This document shows positions 57,383 to 64,000 of a stretch of DNA of 64,000 nt, one piece after another. Origin of the DNA: Periconia sp. R9002 (Eukaryota > Ascomycota > Dothideomycetes > Pleosporales > Periconiaceae); NCBI GenBank assembly GCA_023627715.1, contig JAMAHW010000009.1:496001-560000 (forward strand), read 5' to 3'. Positions within the stretch are counted from its first letter, which is position 1. Each line of letters opens with the position of its first letter. Position numbers and translations under genes: made by a program. Under the pieces are notes generated by a model, which was given only the letters and a program-made list of their open reading frames with translations, had not been told where the DNA came from and made no database searches.

Positions 57383-58483
57383 TCACTCTCTATCGTCTCC
57401 ATGGGGGGTGAAGTCATCAGGTTTAATAGGCCATAGGCCTTCCGGGAACCCATCCCCATCCTTATCAATATCGGTTGTATTAGGGACAATCAACTGACGA
57501 CGTTCTTTCCCATTACTTCCCTTCTTCTTCTCCTCTTCTTCCTTCTTCTCCTCTTCTTCCTTCTTCTTATCTTCTTCAATTTCCTCCTTCCACTCCTTTT
57601 CCCACCGATTTACCCAATCCTCCGTCTCCTCATGGAGTTGGCTCCGGATCTTATTCCACAACTTCTCAAAGGCGTTATCGTCGTCCACATCGAGGTCGAT
57701 TGGGGCATCCCGCTTGACAGACGAAGCGCATTCCCTGTCGTCGTAATTGATCATGCTGGGGTCGATTTTAGAGGGATCCCACTTATTGCGATGACTTAAA
57801 CGCCAGTCAGGCTCCCATTTATCCTTGTCCCAGAAGTCGTATTCTTTGGGTGAGGCGTTGATGCACTTGGGAGGATTGGTCTTGTTTAGGCCCGGATCTT
57901 CGAGCGGATTTCCGGTGAAGTTGTTGCGATCATGACCGGTGGGGTCCACTTGCTGATTTGGTGGATCTTTGTCTTTGTCGTCGGTGCCAATTGATCGTTC
58001 CTGGAGCGTTGGTGGGCAGTCTTCCTCGCGTTCACAAAGAATTGTTTCTGCGCTTTTTACTTCCGCAGAATCCCCTTCAAGACCTGAAGGGTTGACCTTG
58101 ATGGCGTGCCTCGCGTCGTTCCGCTTGAGGATTTCCTCGAGATTGTAGAGTGAGGCGTTGACGTGAGGAGCGAGATAAGCGCTAGCATTTGGGAAAGCTG
58201 CTTGCGATATCAAAGAACGAGTCGGAAGGGGGGTGGCAAGTGCGCTGACTTCGCTGGCTGGCAAGATGACCAAGAATACGAGGCCAGCAGTCAGGCCGAG
58301 AACGAAGACGCTGATGAGCAGCACGAAGAAGAAGATGCGGTAGGGAAAGAAACCCGTAGAGCGGGCAGGGGTGCGGTAGGTAGGAAGTATTTCAGGTGAG
58401 GCGGAGGGAGACAATAATGGAGACATTGGGGTTTCCTCTTCGGGTGCCCTGTGTCGGTCAGGGCGGAGGAACTTGGTGAACAT
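57383..58483 (-). CDS. Single-pass membrane protein with a Glu/Lys-rich coiled region
   Basis: One exon, 366 residues. A cytosolic N-terminus of about 45 residues (Pro/Ser-rich, with basic RPDRHR) precedes a single membrane helix of about 25 residues (IFFFVLLISVFVLGLTAGLVFLVIL). This suggests a type II orientation. The outer part carries potential N-glycosylation sites (NASAY, NASLY, NFTGN, NKTNP), four cysteines, and an extended Glu/Lys coiled stretch (about residues 290-325). Near the C-terminus is DIDKDGDGFPEG, which resembles a calcium-binding DxDxDG loop. No enzymatic domain is recognised. It may be a wall- or secretory-pathway-associated protein specific to this group of fungi. Confidence 0.7.
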   Translation of the reverse strand: MFTKFLRPDRHRAPEEETPMSPLLSPSASPEILPTYRTPARSTGFFPYRIFFFVLLISVFVLGLTAGLVFLVILPASEVSALATPLPTRSLISQAAFPNASAYLAPHVNASLYNLEEILKRNDARHAIKVNPSGLEGDSAEVKSAETILCEREEDCPPTLQERSIGTDDKDKDPPNQQVDPTGHDRNNFTGNPLEDPGLNKTNPPKCINASPKEYDFWDKDKWEPDWRLSHRNKWDPSKIDPSMINYDDRECASSVKRDAPIDLDVDDDNAFEKLWNKIRSQLHEETEDWVNRWEKEWKEEIEEDKKKEEEEKKEEEEKKKGSNGKERRQLIVPNTTDIDKDGDGFPEGLWPIKPDDFTPHGDDRE

Positions 58484-58762
58484 TCTGGGTTGTGGTTGAT
58501 TCTGGACTGATTGGCCGTGTCTTGCTGGGTGAAAGGAATCCTGTGTGTCTTTCTCTGGTGGACGGGGAAAGTGTATTTTTCGTTAGGAGTGCTTTTATAG
58601 TAACTGCGGAACTTCCAATCACTGAGGTTTTGGTCGATGATGCTAAAACTTAATATGAAAACCCGGGAACCAGTAACAAAAATGGAATTGTGGCATCATC
58701 CATGAACAAAAGAATGAACAAGAACTGATAGATCGCCTAATTGCTTTCAAAATCTATGAATC

Positions 58763-59954
58763 CTATAGCTTGCTCTTTCCCACACCCCAAACCTCTGCGC
58801 CAGGATTGTTAGTGTTTTTCCCTACAGTACCAGTCGAGCTGACGGGCTTGTCGCCCTCGCTGATGTATAAGCTCTGATTCTGTTTCATAGTCTCTACAGC
58901 TTCACGCTCAATGCGTACCAGAAGTTCTTCGCATGTGGGAATATCGTGGATAAGACCAATGACTTGGCCCGCAGTCCAGACCTGATAAAGATTTAGTCAG
59001 ACATGAAAGAGTAATGCACATGGCGGCCACTTACGCCATAATCTTTGTCACCGTTCAAGAATACCTGACGCCCACGTTTCCCGCTAACGTAGGGAGCCAC
59101 TTCTTCGAATTTGCCTGTTGTGCTCTCCTTCTCGATCTTGACAGCATCTCTAGTTACTTTGTTCGCGAACAACCGTGACGTATTCTTCCACCTTCGCAGC
59201 ACAAGCTCGGTGTCTGTTTCTTGCGCGTCGACGATAGCTTTCTTGATGTTCTGGTGAATAGGTGCCTCGACAGTGCACATGAATCGTGTACCCATGTTGA
59301 TACCGCAGGCACCAAGCGCAAGCGCAGCGGCCAGACCTTGGCCATCTGCGAAGCCTCCCGAGGCGATGAAGGGTATCCCGCCGAGGGACTGGCGCGCTCG
59401 ACTCAACAAAATGAAATTGGTGATGTCAGTCTCGCCCACGTGTCCGGCACACTCGAACCCGTCAATGGACAGGAAGTCCACACCAAGCTTCACCGCCGAC
59501 TGCGCATGCCTAATAGTGGTACATTTGTGCAGAATTGTGGTCCCGGCAGCCTTCAACTGTCTAATGACTGGCCCTGGGCTGTTTCCAGCCGTCTCTACAA
59601 TCTTGATGCCTTCATCGATGATGACCTGTGCGTAGGCGGCGTAGTCTGGAGGCACGAGAGCCGGAAGAAGGGTAAGGTTCACGCCGAAAGGGTTTTTGGT
59701 CATCTCCCTGCAGCGACGGATCTCTTTGCGGAGGTCTTCGGGGGTGGGCTGGGTGAGCGCGGTGAGTATACCGAGACCACCAGCGTTACTGACGGCTGAT
59801 GCAAGCTCGGCGTACCCTACCCATTGCATTCCACCCTGAACAACGGGTACTGTTCATAGATCTGGTCAGTTGCTGTAGTCCAGAATACATATCGATTGTT
59901 TCAGTGCGTACCTCTGATGCCGAGCGCGCGCGTTAAATGTGTGTTGAAAGGCAT
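58763..59954 (-). CDS. Nitronate monooxygenase (2-nitropropane dioxygenase family), peroxisomal
   Basis: Three exons. Exon 1 is 59954-59912 (MPFNTHLTRALGIR). Exon 2 carries VPVVQGGMQWVGYAELASAVSNAGGLGIL, the FMN-binding start of the TIM barrel. It continues with NPFGVNLTLLP, the FECAGHVGETDI segment containing the catalytic-region His, and the phosphate-binding IPFIASGGFADGQGLAAALALGACGINMGTRF. Exon 3, after an acceptor at about 58983, encodes VWTAGQVIGLIHDIP and ends in GKSKL. The enzyme oxidises propionate 3-nitronate or alkyl nitronates with FMN. The terminal SKL is a textbook peroxisomal signal and agrees with a role in detoxifying nitro compounds there. An upstream start is not needed. 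Confidence 0.92.
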
Positions 59955-62657
59955 ATGGATGGCACCAGAATTGATCTCCTAATAAGTAGATGGTCCTATA
60001 GAATCATACAAGAATGTAAAGAAGAACAGAGAACTGTCGAAGTAATAATGCAACCTGCTCAGTCGTCTTCACAGTCTCACACTCGAGTCTGGGGTCCGTG
60101 TGGGGATCATGCTAGCCGTCAGCCGAGGTAAACACCCGATTCGTTCGCGAGTGGAGAAGGCGAACCCTTCCATTCACCGAGAAAGTCAGGCCGGGAGGAT
60201 TTCGTGATGCCGAGCCATTTAGAAAAACCAGAGAGGCTGGACAATCACCGTCTGGCATTGGTGTCTGATTCATATGTACCCGGCCCAACAATGGTGACTT
60301 TTTTTTGCGCATACCTGGGCATAAATGCGAAGTCGTAGTTCCTTCACATGCCAATCGAGTTAAAAGAGGCCTTGATCCCTAGAATAGAAGGTGAGCGTTA
60401 CCTCTTTGGATCTAGCTCCATTGACCGTGCGATGTCAGTTGCAACCTCTTAGATCACTGTAACGTTAGGTAGTAGATCGAAGTAATGTCATTGATGCGAG
60501 TCGAATCAACTGCTCCCTACGATGATATATCGCGTTTAGAACATAAATCGAGTCACTTAAAGCACCATTTCTTCATGTCAGGTTTTGATCAGCATTCGGA
60601 TACATATGCTCGATACATCGCGGGTATGCAAGCACGCGGCAACAGAAGAAATCTTCATGCGCCGAAGAAGAGGAAAACGACAAGTCATGAGTCTGTCAAA
60701 ACGCATACACTAAGAAATTCTTGGGAATAATGGCCTAATGTTGTGGCTCTTGTACCATACTCTCCGAAACCCAGTCGCTTCACCCTGTGTCAGTCAGTCA
60801 TCAGGACCACGACCGCTGCCAAAAGAATACGTCCTACAGTACATTTTTCCCCTGTAATAAATTCTATAATCATCCATCGTTCTGAATACTGCCCTTGAAC
60901 TTCCGCTGCTAAGTCGTCGCCAAGCTTGTTCGTCATCTCATTTTCGCGACCAAAACCTCTCGAGCAACCGGCAGGTAGGAAAGACAACAAGTGACCGCTG
61001 TCGGCACAAACCATGAGCAACATCCCGGTACGTGACATCATTATGAATATAGGGAAAAGGATTGGGGCGATGACTCTTTGATACCTCACATGACTCCTGA
61101 CTCCCCTTCCTCCCAGCACCTAACCCAAAATCACTTCCGCATATTTTTGCCATCTCTTCGCCAACGTGAACCCATGGGCAAGAGTACGATGATATCAGGC
61201 TCCCACTTGGGGCGTCGGTACTGTCTAGCACTATGGTCCGACTTCTGTCCATGAAAATCTTCCACTGAGAACCTCTCATGAATGAAGTTAATCGCTCTGG
61301 CCTAAAAGTCTCAATCTCAGGTACCGATGCGCCTCGAGTCCGGAGTTGGACAAGTGTGTCCCAAATTTCCTCATGCCTCAAGGGCAGGATCGAACTGTTC
61401 GTAGCTACAAATTACCTTATTGGGCAATGGGACGGTGAGAAGGGATTTGATTGGGTGGGTGGACCTTTCGAAATGAGTCTGCGGAAGATCCCAGCCACAT
61501 GGGTCCAGCAGGTCGGGGGTCGGGGGCCCATGGGGTATGGTAAAGTTGCAGATATACAGCCAATAATATTGGGCTATGTATGGTACGGTACAGCTCCACC
61601 TCCCTCGTGGATCTTCGAATCCGACATCGTATTGTCCTCCAAAATGCTATCGTACCTCTCAAACGTTTCTGTTGCTGTCGACACACAGGAAAAACTAAGT
61701 AAAACGTCTGCCTCTCGCGCCCAATAGATACCTATTTCGCATCCAGCGAAGTCTCTCGTCAGCCAGTGCTTGTATATTTGCTTATTTACCTACATCTCGC
61801 AGTGTTTTGGCAGGTTAACTTACACGATTTACAGCGGGTGAAACCGTATTCTAACAGGGATGGCACTCTGAGCGTTCACGTCATGGACTTCGCTAGCCAA
61901 TCAACAGACTGTATGAATCATCGATGTAGAGTTCCAAGGGAGGTGTGGAGCTCGCTGCGAAAGAGGGCTTGTGCTTCTTTGCGTTGCAAGGTATTGATCG
62001 GCTCGTAACTGACTTCCGCATACACGCTGTCAAAGTGTGGTGGTGCACATATGCATGGTATGGCTGTCCATATCTTTACACATCGAATGTACGCGATTAC
62101 TTTGCACTGTAAATGATATTGATGCATCGATGTTTTCTGTTATTCACCAATGAATAATGTATTATGGAGAAAGCGGAGTTGACAGGCCCAACTATCAATT
62201 TGTCAGTGAACGATCGTTGGAGTATGCCAAATTTCCTAGTTGGAAATGTTGCGTTCGCTGTGAGATGTACCCTCCATTCAGAAACATAATTCCACGCGGG
62301 AGGCAGTCATATCCCTTTGGGGTAAAATCTTACCAGCGATACTTGCAAAACTGATTTGTGGACGGTCGTCAACCAGCCTAGTCTCTACCAAAGCTGCGCA
62401 GTACCAGCCCTCTGTTTCAATATAAATGGTTTTTTGTCGTGTTCTTAAAGGGGCAGTGGTTGGGAAAACCGTTTTTTATCCTCTTCAAACCTATTTAACT
62501 GTAGTCCCTCCACCTAAGTTGCTCCCTTTCATGCATATCTACTTTGACCTTCAGCCTGACTGACTTTACACTACCCTCTAAAGCACTCTTGCTCCACAGA
62601 CTTACGGTCTCTCGCATTTACAGTATCATCCAATAAGATCATCTTGATATTGATACA
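59955..62657. other. 2.7 kb gene-poor interval
   Basis: The longest open frames (61278-61727 plus; 60938-61381 minus) overlap each other and show no recognisable motif. Several short A/T-rich stretches occur. 62460-62657 is a pyrimidine-rich leader of the bZIP gene. Nothing else can be supported. Confidence 0.45.
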
Positions 62658-63433
62658 ATGGTACGTCCAATCTGATAGCACTCCTATTGTACTTCAAAGC
62701 AGGTATCATTGAGCATCACTAATCGTCTTCAAATTTATAGGCGCGTTCACTTCAACCGTATCAACAGTCCATGACTGATCTTGGCGTCGCTGGTTCTACG
62801 CCAATCACACAGCATCACGCAATGCCCTTAGGACAGTGTGAGTTTCCCAAACCTCCTCCCCTCATACGCAATGAGAAATACTGACCATTATTAGTGCCAC
62901 TCCAACAAGGCCCTCCTCAAATCAGCAACGGGCCTGGTAACGCGTACGTCCTTGCCCCTGCCCCAGCCATGAACACGGCCGGTCCAGTGCTTGCCGATCC
63001 GTCTCGGCCTGGTCTTGCAACTAAAACATATGAAGTCGCTCGGCGCAACAAGGTCGGACGCAAGCCTGCAATTGACGACCCGAACGACCCCCCGGAGGTC
63101 AGGGAACGCAAGGCGCGAAGCCGTGCCGCGCAGAAAAAGTGGCGCGACAAGAATCACAACGAGTTGGAGGAGGCCAAGCAGAATGCTCTTGAGGCTCAAG
63201 CCGCGCTTGAAGAGTCTCAAAAAGTCATCGCTACCCAGAATCAGCAGATCCAGCAACTGCAAGCAGAGATTGCTGAGTTGAAGCGATTGAGAGAAGAGCC
63301 AGAGCGCCAGCGAGTGCAGGCAGAGAATCCAGAGCTCCAGGGGTGGCAGGAAGAAAACGAAGCGTTCCAGCAATTGCGAAGAGAGAACGCAGCGTTCGAC
63401 CTATTCCTCCCTCCGAGCTGGCTATCTCAGTAA
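62658..63433 (+). CDS. bZIP transcription factor (AP-1/Yap-like)
   Basis: Three coding exons: 62658-62660, 62741-62837 and 62895-63433, giving 212 residues. The first coding exon is only ATG, followed directly by GTACGT. Residues 1-100 are Gln/Pro/Ala-rich with no known domain. The basic region lies at about residues 107-130: ERKARSRAAQKKWRDKNHNELEE, matching the fungal RAAQxxxR pattern with Ser in place of the usual Asn before RAAQ. The leucine zipper that follows is short and Ala/Gln-rich (LEAQAALEESQKVIATQNQQIQQLQAEIAELKRL). There is no C-terminal Cys-rich domain, so redox control like Yap1 is not expected. It is probably a small regulatory bZIP. Confidence 0.85.
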
Positions 63434-64000
63434 CGGGCGCTTGTATCTTCAATCTTTCTTTTTCGTTTGCCGGTTTTAGGTGTTTTTTCTCCGAATTTCT
63501 TTTTTCTGCATGGTTAGGGATACCGTTAGTACTGCGTTACGATGAAATATTCAACTCCGATCCGATTGTATCTTCAAATCCATTGTTAGCTCGTTTGTAA
63601 TGAGCAGCTATACTATGTACATATAGCTTGTTTCTTAGGGTTGTGGAGTATTGTGTTTTTTTTCCCTCGAGAGTTTATGATAAGATGATTGATTAAAAGT
63701 GTTTTCTTCTTCGCAACTAATTGGTGTAATTAGTCACGGTATCAACTTGCGATTCAACCTTAATAACTAATCAGCTCGTAATACAAAACATAAAGCATCT
63801 GTGAAATCAATCCATCCTCATCACTAAATGAGCCAGTCTTCCCCATCTGCTCCCTACATCACCCCATTTCCCACACCCACCATCACTCCCCAGGTTATAT
63901 CAAGACACCACGTACCGTACCATTTCAACACATTCATCACCCACTACATCACCCCTAGTTACATCAACCTAACTTCACACCCCGCGAAACTTGCGTACAA
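63434..64000. other. Downstream of the bZIP gene to the window edge
   Basis: AT-rich 3' region, then a C-rich stretch with repeated CACCCA/TACATCACCCC motifs at about 63850-63970 that could be the start of a promoter. No coding region is visible. Confidence 0.4.

Noticed and set aside
55502..59954. Transporter, membrane protein and nitronate monooxygenase as a metabolic cluster
   Set aside because: Orientation and spacing give no support, and no synthase for a nitro compound is nearby.
61278..61727. 150-residue open frame as a gene
   Set aside because: It overlaps an opposite frame of similar length, has no motif and no splice or promoter context.
1..64000. CRISPR array, prophage or bacterial operon
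   Set aside because: No regularly spaced repeats; spliceosomal introns and eukaryotic families throughout show a fungal nuclear sequence.

Overview
The window is nuclear DNA of a filamentous ascomycete (Pezizomycotina). Genes are intron-rich, with short GT..AG introns (mostly about 50-170 nt), CTAA-type branch sites and GTANGT/GTGAGT donors. Complex I is present, as are typical fungal families: rhodopsin-domain membrane proteins, DUF6590, DUF7580, DUF8021 and acuF-like C2H2 proteins. The class cannot be fixed from sequence alone. I see no tRNA, rRNA, CRISPR array or intact transposon.

Layout. 0-3.6 kb: tail of a probable transcription regulator and a rhodopsin-domain membrane protein. 3.7-10.9 kb: complex I subunit NDUFS6, a YjbQ-family protein, two Gly/Tyr-rich proteins, mitochondrial MRX11, exosome cofactor MPP6 and an EthD-domain protein. 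12-21.6 kb: three large housekeeping genes, an insulysin-type M16 protease, dynamin-like VPS1 and the V-ATPase catalytic subunit VMA1. 22-23.6 kb: a second rhodopsin-domain gene. 23.6-26.6 kb: gene-poor DNA with possible coding relics. 26.6-38.8 kb: mitoribosomal bL27m, a class III CoA-transferase/racemase, a secreted DUF8021 protein, cysteinyl-tRNA synthetase head-to-head with TRM61, and a PhoD-like phosphatase. 38.8-42.1 kb: gene-poor, with one small zinc-ribbon gene candidate.

The most unusual part is 42-54 kb. Three large fungal-specific genes sit together there. The first is a 1,141-residue protein joining an acuF-like N-terminus and C2H2 fingers to a PHD finger, a RanBP2 finger, a Tma46/ZC3H15-like CCCH module and a Cys-rich tail. 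The second is a divergently transcribed DUF7580 protein. The third is a seven-exon gene encoding a Gln/Tyr-rich prion-like N-terminus, a DUF6590 domain and a long regulator-like C-terminal part, whose 1,399-codon frame is cut by two in-frame stops. Related architectures elsewhere are associated with fungal signalling and cell-death regulators. A functional link here is only inference.

55-64 kb: an MFS monocarboxylate-type transporter, a single-pass membrane protein with an acidic/Lys-rich region, a nitronate monooxygenase ending in the peroxisomal signal SKL, a gene-poor gap, and a bZIP factor whose first coding exon is only the start codon.

Targeting is a recurring theme. The M16 protease has a possible mitochondrial leader upstream and ends in AKL. 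Cysteinyl-tRNA synthetase has two in-frame starts, the upstream one adding a mitochondrial-type leader. VMA1 and the YjbQ protein also have open in-frame N-terminal extensions. Exon structures were worked out by hand from splice consensus and reading-frame continuity. The joined frames close exactly for most genes; the exception is the 5' end of the PhoD gene.
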